NCBI RefSeq assembly: GCF_003675385.1
Contig: NZ_RCWZ01000001.1
Location: forward strand, 310,001-374,000
Source of the DNA: Mucilaginibacter kameinonensis
Lineage (GTDB): Bacteria; Bacteroidota; Bacteroidia; Sphingobacteriales; Sphingobacteriaceae
Length of the DNA stretch: 64,000 nucleotides
Direction of reading: 5' to 3'
In this document: piece by piece, positions 25,164-34,917 of the stretch
Position numbering within the stretch: the first letter of the stretch is position 1
How the letters are laid out: each line of letters opens with the position of its first letter
Made by a program: the position numbers and the translations under genes
Notes under the pieces: generated by a model
Databases searched by the model: none
What the model was told of the DNA's origin: nothing
Seen by the model: the letters and a program-made list of their open reading frames with translations, nothing else

Positions 25164-25883
25164 CTATTTAGTTGCGTTTTTCGAATTGTAGTCATTAAAC
25201 GCGGCTACTATACCATCTGCTTCCTCCTGTTTAAAAGCGGTCTTTTTGGCCATTGCTACCATACGGGCAGCCAATCCTTTTTTAACGGGCTGATTTCCGT
25301 AGCTTCCACTTTTGTATTTCTCCAGCACCTCCGGCGTATCTTCAAAATATTTCTGAAGGTCATAATCAAAAGCATTTCGCAGTTTATCATTATCCTTCTG
25401 AGCCAAAATAAAATACCCGCGGATCAAAGCATCCTTTTTCTCTTTCTCTCTTCTTTCTATCTCTTCTTCGCTGGCTACATAAACGGCAACATCAGCGGGA
25501 TATTCATAAAAACGATGTGCGGTGATCCGGCCAACAGCCAGCCGTTCCATCATATGGTCGTTAGTGCCCATACTTTTAAGTTGAAGGTTTTGCAGGTCAA
25601 CATAATGCACTTTATCAAACAAACGGGTACCAACCACATAAAACTTCATATCATCGGCCTTGATCCGCTTTGGCTTTACATTTGGATCTTTAGCAAAAGC
25701 GACTGAATCTTTAACCCGGATATAGCGCTGATTATACCAGGGCTCGGCTTCGTTAAGGGCTATTACACCACCCACACGTGTGCCATCATTCATTATTACA
25801 TAGCCTGGTTGGTAATCTTGCGCTTTACAGATAGAAATGCCAATAAATAATATAAATACTAATAAGGTGTAAGATTTTTTCAT
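25164..25883 (-). CDS. Exported hypothetical protein, 239 aa
   Basis: I start at the ATG at 25883. It begins a signal peptide (M-K-K-S-Y-T-L-L-V-F-I-L-F-I-G-I) with cleavage after C-K-A-Q; a frame from 25904 would add seven residues before it. The mature part has G-Y-V-I-M-N-D-G-T-R-V-G-G-V-I-A, then a long charged segment. The C-terminal half is helical (E-E-E-I-E-R-R-E-K-E-K-K-D-A). Similar proteins are widespread in Bacteroidota without a known role. Confidence 0.65.
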   Translation of the reverse strand: MKKSYTLLVFILFIGISICKAQDYQPGYVIMNDGTRVGGVIALNEAEPWYNQRYIRVKDSVAFAKDPNVKPKRIKADDMKFYVVGTRLFDKVHYVDLQNLQLKSMGTNDHMMERLAVGRITAHRFYEYPADVAVYVASEEEIERREKEKKDALIRGYFILAQKDNDKLRNAFDYDLQKYFEDTPEVLEKYKSGSYGNQPVKKGLAARMVAMAKKTAFKQEEADGIVAAFNDYNSKNATK

Positions 25884-25979
25884 GTCATAAGGTTTATAAA
25901 TCACTATAAAGCTACCAATTATTCACAAATACCCTACATCAATATTATTTAATAACATTGGCATAATAATGCCGGTTAG

Positions 25980-27140
25980 CTATTGGGAACGTTTCAACAA
26001 TGCCAGTAAACCCAGTAACGGGCCTATAGCCAGCAGCATATAAATATATCGCGCGTTTTCAACCGTCCGTAAAGCGGTGATAAGTTGAATACTTACAATG
26101 GTAATAGCAAAGCCAATGCAATTAACAATAGTGAGCGCGGTACCTTTTAATTGCTGACCGGCATTTTGTGCAATTAGGGTTGAAAATAATGGAGAATCGG
26201 CAATAACAGCCATGCTCCAAACCAATAAAAACACAATCAATATCCACGCTGAACCGGCAAACAAAAACAGCGGCGATACTAAACAACATACACCGGAAAT
26301 TGTCAATGCCATCGTGGCTACTTTCTTTACGCCGATATAGCCTGAAATGATCCCGCTGCCCACACAGGCAAACGCCCCAACGCCAATAATAAGAAAGGAT
26401 AAGAGCGGAACGTTTAAATTAGCATCTGAGTAACGGCTATTATAAGCGCTTAGCATAACCGGCACAAAAGCCCAAAACGCATAAAGCTCCCACATGTGCC
26501 CGAAATATCCAAAAGCAGCAGACCTGAATTGCCTGTTGCCAAAATTTTTCAAAAAGGTGGCCGGGTTCAGTGCAGCGCCCGGTTTTCTTGCGGGGCCATC
26601 GGGCACAAGCAATACCATGGCACAACCGCCTAAGGCAGCCAATATTGAAGTTGATAATATTACGTAACGCCAGGGCAGTGCTGCCATCAGGCTTTTAAGC
26701 AAATGCGGAAACGACGTGCCTAATACCAAAGCACCCACCAAAAAACCCAAAGCTTTACCTAATCCCTGCGGATAATGATCGGAGGCGATCTTCATTCCCA
26801 CAGGGTAAATCCCGGCCAGGAAAAAGCCTGTTGTATATCTCAACACCAAAATGATCGTGGCATCCGTTCCCGGCAAGCAGGCCAGGGCGTTAACAGCCGC
26901 TGCAATAAGCGCACAGGTAAAAAATACCCGCACAGGCGAAAACCTGTCGGCAATGCTCAGGATAGCAAAAACCAAGGTTCCGGTGATAAAGCCCAATTGA
27001 ACGGCGCTTGTTAAATACGCCAGATAAGATGGTTCCAGCTGTAATTGTTTGGCGATATCGCCCATAACCGCGTTACCTGCAAACCATAATGAGGTGCAAA
27101 AAAATTGAGACAGTACAATTACCGGGAGGATACGTTTCAT
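25980..27140 (-). CDS. MFS transporter
   Basis: 386 residues with about twelve hydrophobic segments, no signal peptide and no periplasmic domain. Typical signs are F-C-T-S-L-W-F-A-G-N-A-V near residue 14, the loop A-D-R-F-S-P-V-R-V (standing in for the GxxxDRxGRR motif A) and a central basic loop. It could export a drug or metabolite or import a solute. The conserved start resembles a Bacteroidota MFS group that carries no known substrate. It has no partner gene nearby. Confidence 0.85.
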   Translation of the reverse strand: MKRILPVIVLSQFFCTSLWFAGNAVMGDIAKQLQLEPSYLAYLTSAVQLGFITGTLVFAILSIADRFSPVRVFFTCALIAAAVNALACLPGTDATIILVLRYTTGFFLAGIYPVGMKIASDHYPQGLGKALGFLVGALVLGTSFPHLLKSLMAALPWRYVILSTSILAALGGCAMVLLVPDGPARKPGAALNPATFLKNFGNRQFRSAAFGYFGHMWELYAFWAFVPVMLSAYNSRYSDANLNVPLLSFLIIGVGAFACVGSGIISGYIGVKKVATMALTISGVCCLVSPLFLFAGSAWILIVFLLVWSMAVIADSPLFSTLIAQNAGQQLKGTALTIVNCIGFAITIVSIQLITALRTVENARYIYMLLAIGPLLGLLALLKRSQ

Positions 27141-27242
27141 TGGGTTTTATCAAACGTTTTAACGCGTTGATTAAAGTGCACAATAATAGTTATAAACTGT
27201 GCTTTAAGAAAGCTGTCTTTTTTTCCGAATCTTCCATTTTGA

Positions 27243-27400
27243 GAGGGGGCGCCTACGGAGCCAATATCCGCTGTTTGTATTTTTTTTTACAGGGTACCCC
27301 TACGGGGTGACTAATCACAATTTTTAACTCCGTAGGAGTATCATGTTTATAGCAAACACCTATCGGATATTGGCTCCGTAGGTGCCTCCTATTATAGGAG
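27243..27400. repeat. Long inverted repeat with short CCTACGG-type hairpins
   Basis: A perfect 19-bp inverted repeat (27252-27270 against 27364-27382) encloses two short palindromes, ACCCC-TAC-GGGGT (27296-27308) and ACTCC-GTA-GGAGT (27327-27339). Another, CTCCTA-TTA-TAGGAG, follows at 27386-27400. The region fills much of the 348-base gap between the MFS gene and the next plus-strand gene. It is a larger version of the cluster at 6986-7064. Confidence 0.65.
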
Positions 27401-27488
27401 CGATATCGTTCGCAATTTTATTTCCTATTGCGTTGTTTTCACAAAAAATGTATCTTGAATTTCCAAAACAAACCTAACCTCATCACCT

Positions 27489-28106
27489 ATGGAAAAACAA
27501 CAAATTATTGATCAGATAAAATGGATGATTGCCGATGGCAACGCGGACCATGAAATTGAAGCCTTGCTGGTTGGAGAGGGTGTTGCGCGGGCCGAAGCAA
27601 AATACACGCTGTCTGTAGTCAAAAACGAATTGTTTCCCGACGAATATCCAATAATCTTTGAACGTAAAAGCAACCGCAACTACCTGTGGGCCAGCTTGCT
27701 GATTGCTACCGCACTGGTATCATTACTGTTTTTTCACCCATGGCGTAAATCATCAGGCACTGCAGAAAGAGAAATAAACCCGGCCGATATGATCCAGCTT
27801 ATGAAAGACGGGCCCGGTGTTTATACTACCGAGCTCAATAAGATCAATGCGGGCTGGACATTTAATCAGGAAAAGGACAGGTGGGAAAACAAAAAACGAA
27901 AAACAGCCATTGCTATCAGACTGGAACAACTCCTGTACATGTGCCCCGTATTGCATGACCATTCATTCCAGGATTATCTCGAAAATCACGAATTCAGGGA
28001 TATCATTTATACTAAACCAGGCAGCAAGATATTCCAAAACGACGAATTCATGTTCACTATCCAAACCAACGCAGACTATACCATGATCTCGCTGGCTTAC
28101 CGGTAA
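27489..28106 (+). CDS. Membrane-anchored hypothetical protein, 205 aa
   Basis: A soluble N-terminal helix bundle (residues 1-55), one transmembrane segment (about residues 66-84, L-W-A-S-L-L-I-A-T-A-L-V-S-L-L-F-F), and a C-terminal domain of about 110 residues that would lie outside the cytoplasm. The N-terminal I-I-D-Q-I-K-W-M-I-A-D-G-N-A-D pattern resembles helical repeats of small Bacteroidota regulators. I see no known family. Confidence 0.55.
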   Translation: MEKQQIIDQIKWMIADGNADHEIEALLVGEGVARAEAKYTLSVVKNELFPDEYPIIFERKSNRNYLWASLLIATALVSLLFFHPWRKSSGTAEREINPADMIQLMKDGPGVYTTELNKINAGWTFNQEKDRWENKKRKTAIAIRLEQLLYMCPVLHDHSFQDYLENHEFRDIIYTKPGSKIFQNDEFMFTIQTNADYTMISLAYR

Positions 28107-28454
28107 TTTCCATCTCACTCCCTTCCGTATACCACATATTCCATCGATTGAAAAAAGCCTGAAATTCACTTTGAATTTTCCGGGTTGCCTGACAACAGGC
28201 ATTTTACAAAACGCTAAAGTTTAAAACCTGTTAACCCTTTGTTAACAGAGCTGATTTGCGTACGGATAGCAAAAAGCTGAAAATCAACCCCAAACAACAC
28301 ATTTTAAAAAATCAACATCAATTTTAATTAATAGATAAGTTAACCCGGTATTTATTTCCCGATAATAAAACAACCGTTGCTTTGCAGCAATTTATCGCCC
28401 TCATATTCTCAACTTGGGCAACTATTAAAAGGGGTTTATCATTAATTAAAAACT
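28107..28454. other. Intergenic region upstream of SusC with a hairpin and a dyad
   Basis: This 348-base stretch holds two structures. A short hairpin, TGCCTG-N4-CAGGCA (28186-28201), is followed by TTTTAC and may end the gene before it. A perfect 8-bp dyad, CTGTTAAC-N5-GTTAACAG (28228-28248), is a possible regulator site for the SusC operon. TTGCTTTG at 28377-28384 is one base from the -7 consensus and could be the promoter. Nothing coding is seen. Confidence 0.4.
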
Positions 28455-31448
28455 ATGGAAAAACATTACAGATCTATCTTAAGGCTATGCCACAGGTCGA
28501 GTAAAACGATTTGTCTTTTTATGCTGATGTTCATGGCCACATCAATGGCTTTCGCGCAGCAACGTACCATCAGAGGTACCGTTACCGACGAAACAAACTT
28601 ACCGTTACCAGGGGTAGTGGTAACGGTTAAAAGTACAGGTAAAGCCACTTCAACCACAGCTAACGGTATTTATCAGGTTACAGTAAGCGGACCTGAAGAC
28701 GTGATCAAATTTACTTTCTTAGGTTCATTACCAAAAGAAGTTATCGTTGGAGACAAAAAAGTTGTTAACGTTACCATGGTAACCGATACTAAACAACTTA
28801 AAGATGTTGTGGTTATTGGTTACGGTACCGCAAGCCGTAAAGACGTAACAGGCGCTATCACTTCTGTTAAAGCCGAAGATTTTAACGCCGGTGTATTAAC
28901 CACTCCTGCCGAGTTATTACAAGGTAAGGTTGCAGGTTTGAACATCACCAAAAGCGGCGACCCTAACAAACAACCGGCTACTATATTAAGGGGGCCATCA
29001 ACATTACGTGAAGGTGCTGCTCAACAGCCATTTTATGTAATTGACGGTGTACCGGGCGCTTCTATTGACCTTTTAGCTCCTGCCGATATCGAAAGCATCG
29101 ACGTTCTGAAAGACGCTTCTTCAACTGCTATTTACGGTTCACGTGCGGCTAACGGTGTAATCATTGTTACCACCCGCAGGGCTAAAGCCGGCCAAACCCG
29201 TTTAACTTACAGTGCTTACGCTGCTGTTGAAAACGTATCAAAAAACATCGACGTGCTTACAGGCGATGAACTGCGTAAATATTTAACTGACAATGGCGTG
29301 CCTAAATTAAGCGCGGCCGATGATGACGGTTCAAATACCAACTGGCAAAAACTGGCCGAAAGAACCGGTTACTCTCAAAACCATAACCTTTCATATGGTG
29401 GCGCGGGCACTAACTCAGAGTACGGCGCAAGCGTAAACTACATGAAAAACAATGGTATCCTGAACAATACCAGCCTTGAGCGTACTATCTACAAAGGCTA
29501 TATCAACCAGCGCTTTTTTAATGATCGTTTAAAGTTAGGTATCACCCTTACTAACAGTGCTACCAAAAACAACGACATTTTCCAAAGCCAGGTATTATCA
29601 GGTATCTTATTTTACCTGCCAACGGTTGGCCCGTATAACGCAGATGGCACCTATAAAGAAAACTACAGCCGTACAGGTAGTGGACCTTTAAACCCGTTGT
29701 CATTGATCAATAACAACTTTACCAGGACGGAGAATAACAAAACCCTGATCAATGGTTTTGCATCTCTCGACATCTTGAAAGGCTTAAAGTTCACCGTATC
29801 CGGATCAACCCAAAAAGAGCAAAATAACGTTAACACCTACTCTACCAGCCAATCTGGTATTTATGTTAATGCCGGTGGTGTAGCTGTACGTAGCGCTTAC
29901 ACCAACACCAGCAACGTTGTTGAGGCTTACTTTAATTATGATCGCGTATTTGGTAAACACTCACTGAAATTATTAGGTGGTTACTCTTACCAGCAGGATC
30001 GTAATAACGACGGTTTTGGCGTACAAACACAAGGCTTTTCAAACGATGCCTTAACTTACAACTACCTGGCGCTTTCAAACCCAACCCAGTTATCACAGAT
30101 AGTATTTAACCCTGCCTATATCTCAACATTGAGGTTCGTATCGTTCTACGCTCGTGCCCAGTATGAGTTTTCAGATAAATACCTGTTACAAGCTTCATTA
30201 AGGGAAGACGGTTCATCAGCATTTGGTATCAACCAACGTCACGGTTACTTCCCTGCAGCTTCTGCCGGCTGGAAAATCATCAACGAAGATTTCATGAAAT
30301 CAATTCCTGTAATCAGCGACCTGAAATTAAGGGCCGGTTACGGTGTATCTGGTAACAGCTTAGGTTTTGATGCCTTTACTGCACGTTTAATTTATGGTGT
30401 GCCTCCGGGTGGTGGTAAATTCCTGAGCAATGGTAACATTGTAAACCCTATTGGCCCGGTACGTAACGATAACCCTGACCTGAAATGGGAAAGTACTGCT
30501 ACTACCAACATCGGTTTGGATTTTGGTTTGTTCAACAACCGTTTAACCGGTTCGGTAGATTATTATATCAAGAAAACATCTGACCTGATCTATACCTACC
30601 CAGTATCAACCACACTTTACTTCTATCCTTTTTACACTGCTAACGTAGGTAAAATTAAAAACAGCGGTATCGAGGTTGTTTTAAACGCTGTACCGGTAAA
30701 ATCACAAGCCTTTACATGGCGCACTTCATTCAACGTTTCGCATAACAAAAACGTAGTTGAAAGCTTATCAAACAGCCAGTTCGGCCTTAACTTTATCCAA
30801 ACGGCACAGTTAGGTGGTAAAGGCCAGTCAGGTAACTACAGTCAGATCATTCAGCCAGGCTATGCTATCGGTACGTTTGACTTATGGCATTACCTGGGCA
30901 AAAACGGTAACGGTGTAAGTACCTATGAAAAAGCAGATGGCTCAACAACAGCTACACAGCCGCTTACTACTGATCAGTTTATTAAATACGACGCGCAGCC
31001 TAAGCTGATCTACGGCTGGAGCAACAGTTTCTTCTACAAAGGTTTCGACTTAAACTTCCTGGTTCGTGGTGTTTATGGTAACAAGGTATTGAATGCAACC
31101 CTTGCTTCATTGAACAACCCTGCCGATTCAAAACTGCAGAATATCCCGAGGTTTACCTTAGGCGAATCATTTAAGGATATCAACGCTTACCTGATCTCTG
31201 ATCGTTTCCTTGAAAGCGGCTCATACCTGCGTTTGGATAACGCTACTTTAGGTTACACCATTAAACCGCATATCCAGGCTATCAAAAGCCTGCGTTTTTA
31301 TGCTTCGGGCAATAACATTTTCATCATTACCAAATACCGTGGTGTTGATCCCGAAGTTAACATCGGCGGCTTAACCCCGGGTATCGATAACCGCGATTAC
31401 TATCCTAAAACACGCACGTTCAGCTTAGGTATAACTGCACAATTCTAA
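28455..31448 (+). CDS. SusC/RagA family TonB-linked outer-membrane protein
   Basis: 997 residues. A signal peptide (cleaved after A-M-A-F-A-Q-Q or near) is followed by a carboxypeptidase-regulatory-like domain (residues 38-115, R-T-I-R-G-T-V-T-D), a TonB box (V-V-V-I-G-Y-G), a plug domain (about 130-260, ending near G-S-R-A-A-N-G-V-I-I-V-T-T) and a beta-barrel to the C-terminal Phe. It imports a nutrient with its SusD partner and TonB energy. Codons are strongly biased (GGT, CGT and AAC preferred), unlike the neighbouring genes, which suggests high expression. The substrate is unknown; a phospholipase-like gene follows. Confidence 0.95.
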   Translation: MEKHYRSILRLCHRSSKTICLFMLMFMATSMAFAQQRTIRGTVTDETNLPLPGVVVTVKSTGKATSTTANGIYQVTVSGPEDVIKFTFLGSLPKEVIVGDKKVVNVTMVTDTKQLKDVVVIGYGTASRKDVTGAITSVKAEDFNAGVLTTPAELLQGKVAGLNITKSGDPNKQPATILRGPSTLREGAAQQPFYVIDGVPGASIDLLAPADIESIDVLKDASSTAIYGSRAANGVIIVTTRRAKAGQTRLTYSAYAAVENVSKNIDVLTGDELRKYLTDNGVPKLSAADDDGSNTNWQKLAERTGYSQNHNLSYGGAGTNSEYGASVNYMKNNGILNNTSLERTIYKGYINQRFFNDRLKLGITLTNSATKNNDIFQSQVLSGILFYLPTVGPYNADGTYKENYSRTGSGPLNPLSLINNNFTRTENNKTLINGFASLDILKGLKFTVSGSTQKEQNNVNTYSTSQSGIYVNAGGVAVRSAYTNTSNVVEAYFNYDRVFGKHSLKLLGGYSYQQDRNNDGFGVQTQGFSNDALTYNYLALSNPTQLSQIVFNPAYISTLRFVSFYARAQYEFSDKYLLQASLREDGSSAFGINQRHGYFPAASAGWKIINEDFMKSIPVISDLKLRAGYGVSGNSLGFDAFTARLIYGVPPGGGKFLSNGNIVNPIGPVRNDNPDLKWESTATTNIGLDFGLFNNRLTGSVDYYIKKTSDLIYTYPVSTTLYFYPFYTANVGKIKNSGIEVVLNAVPVKSQAFTWRTSFNVSHNKNVVESLSNSQFGLNFIQTAQLGGKGQSGNYSQIIQPGYAIGTFDLWHYLGKNGNGVSTYEKADGSTTATQPLTTDQFIKYDAQPKLIYGWSNSFFYKGFDLNFLVRGVYGNKVLNATLASLNNPADSKLQNIPRFTLGESFKDINAYLISDRFLESGSYLRLDNATLGYTIKPHIQAIKSLRFYASGNNIFIITKYRGVDPEVNIGGLTPGIDNRDYYPKTRTFSLGITAQF

Positions 31449-31469
31449 TAAACCTCAGAAAGACAAAAG

Positions 31470-33098
31470 ATGAAAAAGATATTTTTAGCATGTGCCGCTT
31501 TCGCTACCATGATCGGCACATATTCATGTACAAAATTAGATGTACCTGTTGAGTCACAATACGTAACATCAAACTTCCCGGTTACCGATGCCGATTATAC
31601 CGCATTGCTGGGTACTATTTACTCAAACCTTTCGTCAAGCTATGCCGTACCTTACTGGCGTATGCAGGATATGTCTACAGATGAGGCTATCCTACCTGCC
31701 CGCGATGGTAACTTTGACGATGGTGGCCAGTACCGCCAGTTACACTACCACAGCTGGACCTTTGACCATCCAAACGTTATCAGCGTATGGCAATGGGGTT
31801 TCGGTGGTATCAATACCTGTAACCGTATCATCAGCGTTATTAACGCGTCGTCATCATCAGCGGCTAAAAAAGCTTCGTCTGTTGCCGAAGTTAAAGCCAT
31901 GCGCGCCCTGTACCTTTATTTCATGATGGATTTGTATGGCAACGTGCCAATCATTACCGATTTCCCGGTAACTACACAACCAGCCAATCAGCCACGTGCT
32001 AAAGTGTACGAGTTTATCGAAAGCGAGCTTAAAACCGTTTTACCTTTATTGCCAGCTAAAAGCAGCAACGCGGCAACAAACGTAGGTCAATACGGTCGCC
32101 CAACTAAAGGTATGGTGTTTGCCCTGCTTGCAAAAATGTACCTTAACTCTGGTGTTTATATCGGTACTAACCGTTACCAGGAAACCGTTGCCATGTGCGA
32201 TAGCGTGCAGACTAACACCAACTATTTCCTTGACGCTAAGTTCCGTGATATATTTTTGCCGACAAACGGTCCGCAAATCAATGAAACTATCTTCGCGGTT
32301 CCTTATGACCAGCAGATTCCGGGTAACCAGTTCACCCGTTTTGGTTTCTTTTATTACCTGGCACAGGCTTACGGATTTAACGTAGGTTTAAGTATCGCTA
32401 TGAGTACTACGCCTGAATTCTATAACCGTTTTAACATTCCTGGCGATGACCGTACCAAAACATGGTTAGCAGGTCCGCAATATTACCCAGATGGCAACGG
32501 CGGCTTTACCAGTCAGCCTGTTTACTATCCTACCGGCACCGCAGGCGTTCCGGCTAACACACAGATCAACATTAAACCCGATCTTATACTTACCGGTTTA
32601 AAACCAATGGACTTAGGTAACGATGTACTTAACGCACAATCAGAAGGTGTACGTTCAATTAAATACTACCCGGATGTTAACATTATCCAGGCAACCCGTT
32701 TAAACAGTAACGACGTACCTGTATTCCGTTTGGCTGATATTTACCTGATGAAAGCCGAAGCTATTTTACGTGGTGCCGCTCCTACTACCATCAACGGTGA
32801 TGCGCAAACTCCGCTTACTTTGGTAAACAAACTGCGTACCCGTGCCCACGCACAGGCTGCTACCTCAATTGACCTGGATGGTTTATTGGACGAGCGTGCA
32901 CGTGAGCTTTCATGGGAAGCATGGCGTCGTAATGACCTGATCCGTTACGGTTTATTCGAGAAAGAATATCCGCTGCCGGTTATGGGTGGCAAAACCGATG
33001 ATCTGAAAATGAACACCGACCCAACCCGCAGGTTATACCCAATTCCTTCAACCGAATTAAAAACTAACCCTAACCTGAAACAAAACCCGGGTTATTAA
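31470..33098 (+). CDS. SusD/RagB family nutrient-binding lipoprotein
   Basis: 542 residues. A lipobox (T-Y-S-C, Cys20) anchors it to the outer membrane, where it caps the SusC barrel. The SusD fold is clear from the N-terminal helices, the R-A-L-Y-L-Y-F-M-M-D-L-Y-G-N-V-P-I segment and the C-terminal D-E-R-A-R-E-L-S-W-E-A-W-R-R-N-D-L-I-R-Y-G, a classical SusD ending. It is 21 bases from SusC and followed by a good terminator. Like SusC it has a strong codon bias. Confidence 0.95.
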   Translation: MKKIFLACAAFATMIGTYSCTKLDVPVESQYVTSNFPVTDADYTALLGTIYSNLSSSYAVPYWRMQDMSTDEAILPARDGNFDDGGQYRQLHYHSWTFDHPNVISVWQWGFGGINTCNRIISVINASSSSAAKKASSVAEVKAMRALYLYFMMDLYGNVPIITDFPVTTQPANQPRAKVYEFIESELKTVLPLLPAKSSNAATNVGQYGRPTKGMVFALLAKMYLNSGVYIGTNRYQETVAMCDSVQTNTNYFLDAKFRDIFLPTNGPQINETIFAVPYDQQIPGNQFTRFGFFYYLAQAYGFNVGLSIAMSTTPEFYNRFNIPGDDRTKTWLAGPQYYPDGNGGFTSQPVYYPTGTAGVPANTQINIKPDLILTGLKPMDLGNDVLNAQSEGVRSIKYYPDVNIIQATRLNSNDVPVFRLADIYLMKAEAILRGAAPTTINGDAQTPLTLVNKLRTRAHAQAATSIDLDGLLDERARELSWEAWRRNDLIRYGLFEKEYPLPVMGGKTDDLKMNTDPTRRLYPIPSTELKTNPNLKQNPGY

Positions 33099-33113
33099 TC
33101 ATTAACATTTTTT

Positions 33114-33147
33114 ATAAAGCGCAAAAGGGAATCCTTTTGCGCTTTAT
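33114..33147 (+). terminator. Rho-independent terminator of the SusCD operon
   Basis: A perfect 15-bp stem (33114-33128 with 33133-33147) with a GAAT loop, followed by TTTC. Confidence 0.9.
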
Positions 33148-33176
33148 TTCGTTAAACCAATAATATTTCTATCAAA

Positions 33177-34271
33177 ATGAAATTTACAGGCGGATTAATC
33201 GCAGGCATTGTTCTTTCAGCATCAGCGTTATTGAACAACCCCGACGATCAGAAAATGAACCACTTCCAGGTGATAGGATCGCACAATAGCTACAAACAGG
33301 CTATAAACCCAAAGCTGTTCCGTTTTTTGCAGCAGCGCGATTCGGTTGGCATGAGCAAGATAGATTATGAGCACATCAGTCTTAGCGATCAACTTAACTT
33401 AGGTTTGAACGCTTTGGAGATTGATGTTTATGCCGATCCTAAAGGCGGCAAATACGCTCATCCAAAAGGATTAGACTGGGTACCGGGCCAACCGGCATTT
33501 GATACCCAAGGCGTAATGAAGGAGCCAGGCTTTAAGGTTTTTCATATTGAGGATATCGACTTCCGCAGCAATTGCGCTACTTTTAAGCTTTGCCTGCAGG
33601 AGTTGAAAAAATGGAGCGATGAGCATCCAAACCATAACCCCATCTACATTACCATGAATGCCAAGGACGAGGCGCCGGATAAACCCGGATTTACTGTTCC
33701 TGAAAAATTTACCGCTCAAACCTTTGCCGATTTAGACAAAGAAATTTTGACCTACCTTGGCAAACAGTATTTAATTACTCCTGATGATGTGCGCGGCTCA
33801 TACAAAACCCTTGAAGCCGCGGTACTGCACAATAACTGGCCAACACTAAAAGCAGCCAAGGGCAAATTCATCTTTATCCTTGACGAAAAAGGCGAAAAAA
33901 GAGCGACTTACATAGCCGGTCACCCTTCATTAAAAGGCCGTGTATTATTTGCCGACGCGTTGCCCGGAACTCCGGAAGCAGCCATCCATATTATGAATGA
34001 TGCTAAAAAAGACCTGATAGCTATTCAAAAATTGGTGAAGAAAGGCTACATCATCCGTACCCGTGCCGATTCTGATACGCAGGAAGCCCGTGCTAATGAC
34101 ATGAGTTCATTTGAAGCGGCACAAAAATCCGGCGCACAGATCATCAGTACCGATTATTATAAAAAAAGCACCCATTTTAATTCTGATTATGTGATCAGCT
34201 TTAATGGCGGTACATATTTTAAACCCGATCCACTGTTTCAAACCAGATCACAAGGTTCTGTTGGAAATTGA
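33177..34271 (+). CDS. Phosphatidylinositol-specific phospholipase C-like protein
   Basis: 364 residues, a TIM-barrel phosphodiesterase of the Ca2+-dependent PI-PLC-like group. The N-terminal 20 residues are a signal peptide. The active site shows as G-S-H-N-S-Y-K (catalytic His at residue 36), L-E-I-D-V-Y (Glu/Asp pair), F-H-I-E-D-I-D (second His), and the late segment I-I-R-T-R-A-D-S-D-T. It should cleave a phosphodiester bond of an inositol lipid or similar. It follows SusCD after a terminator, so it may be expressed separately but is likely functionally linked. Substrate not proved. Confidence 0.85.
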   Translation: MKFTGGLIAGIVLSASALLNNPDDQKMNHFQVIGSHNSYKQAINPKLFRFLQQRDSVGMSKIDYEHISLSDQLNLGLNALEIDVYADPKGGKYAHPKGLDWVPGQPAFDTQGVMKEPGFKVFHIEDIDFRSNCATFKLCLQELKKWSDEHPNHNPIYITMNAKDEAPDKPGFTVPEKFTAQTFADLDKEILTYLGKQYLITPDDVRGSYKTLEAAVLHNNWPTLKAAKGKFIFILDEKGEKRATYIAGHPSLKGRVLFADALPGTPEAAIHIMNDAKKDLIAIQKLVKKGYIIRTRADSDTQEARANDMSSFEAAQKSGAQIISTDYYKKSTHFNSDYVISFNGGTYFKPDPLFQTRSQGSVGN

Positions 34272-34285
34272 TCCATACAAAACGC

Positions 34286-34327
34286 AAAAAGAAAAGGCCT
34301 GTAATCAATTACAGGCCTTTTCTTTTT
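34286..34327. terminator. Strong bidirectional terminator
   Basis: A 20-bp stem (34286-34305 with 34308-34327) around only two loop bases, with A-run and T-run flanks. It serves the convergent PI-PLC-like and DUF4242 genes. Confidence 0.92.
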
Positions 34328-34335
34328 ATGTGATA

Positions 34336-34617
34336 TTAAACTGTAACGGTACTTGTTGTAGGGTCGATAACGGCTTTAACCTCCGCAATACTGGTTACCG
34401 GGAAGCCGCCTTTCATGGCGTGTTCGCGAATAACATCTTCGCTTTCGGCAATGTGGATGCAGTAGATCTTATCGGCAGTAACAAACGACTGGATCCAATG
34501 GTATGGCTTGCCCAGGTCATTTACAACCGAACATGATGTTTGTGAAATGGCCTGTAATTCTTCGGGCGAAAGGTTACCCGCACCAGGCAACTCCCGTTCA
34601 ATAACAAATTTTTTCAT
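34336..34617 (-). CDS. DUF4242 domain protein
   Basis: 93 residues from the ATG at 34617, which begins the conserved sequence M-K-K-F-V-I-E-R-E-L-P-G-A-G; a longer frame to 34698 would add an unconserved stretch. The ferredoxin-like fold is suggested by the middle strands (Y-H-W-I-Q-S-F-V-T-A-D-K-I-Y-C-I-H) and the His in E-H-A-M-K-G-G-F-P. One actinobacterial relative is a nickel-binding protein. The function here is unknown. Stands alone. Confidence 0.8.
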   Translation of the reverse strand: MKKFVIERELPGAGNLSPEELQAISQTSCSVVNDLGKPYHWIQSFVTADKIYCIHIAESEDVIREHAMKGGFPVTSIAEVKAVIDPTTSTVTV

Positions 34618-34917
34618 GACACATAATTTAAGGGTTAGTATTGATTTGATTAGGAAGGGATGGTCAAGGGCCATCGATAAAACGGTGTCAAAAAACACTT
34701 ATAAAGTTATGTAAATCATATATATTATAAAAATCTCCTTACAAAACATTTGTGATTATTTCAACCTCACACAGATGTTACAATATCCTTTAACACTAAA
34801 ACAGTACCTTTATAATCAACCCTTTACATCTATTTAAACCCAGGTTACCTATTTAGTCCGGTTTGCATTTACTAACCAGCCGGCGCACACCAATTTCTAC
34901 CATTGTTCAACTCAATT
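34618..34917. other. Divergent promoter region
   Basis: 300 bases between divergent genes, AT-rich. TACCTTTA at 34805-34812 is near the -7 consensus for the plus-strand gene. No repeat, hairpin or coding sequence stands out. Confidence 0.3.

Noticed and set aside
27276..27345. Possible riboswitch or small RNA in the inverted-repeat region
   Set aside because: The palindromes match a repeat style seen elsewhere in the window; I see no conserved riboswitch core, so a repeat is the better reading.
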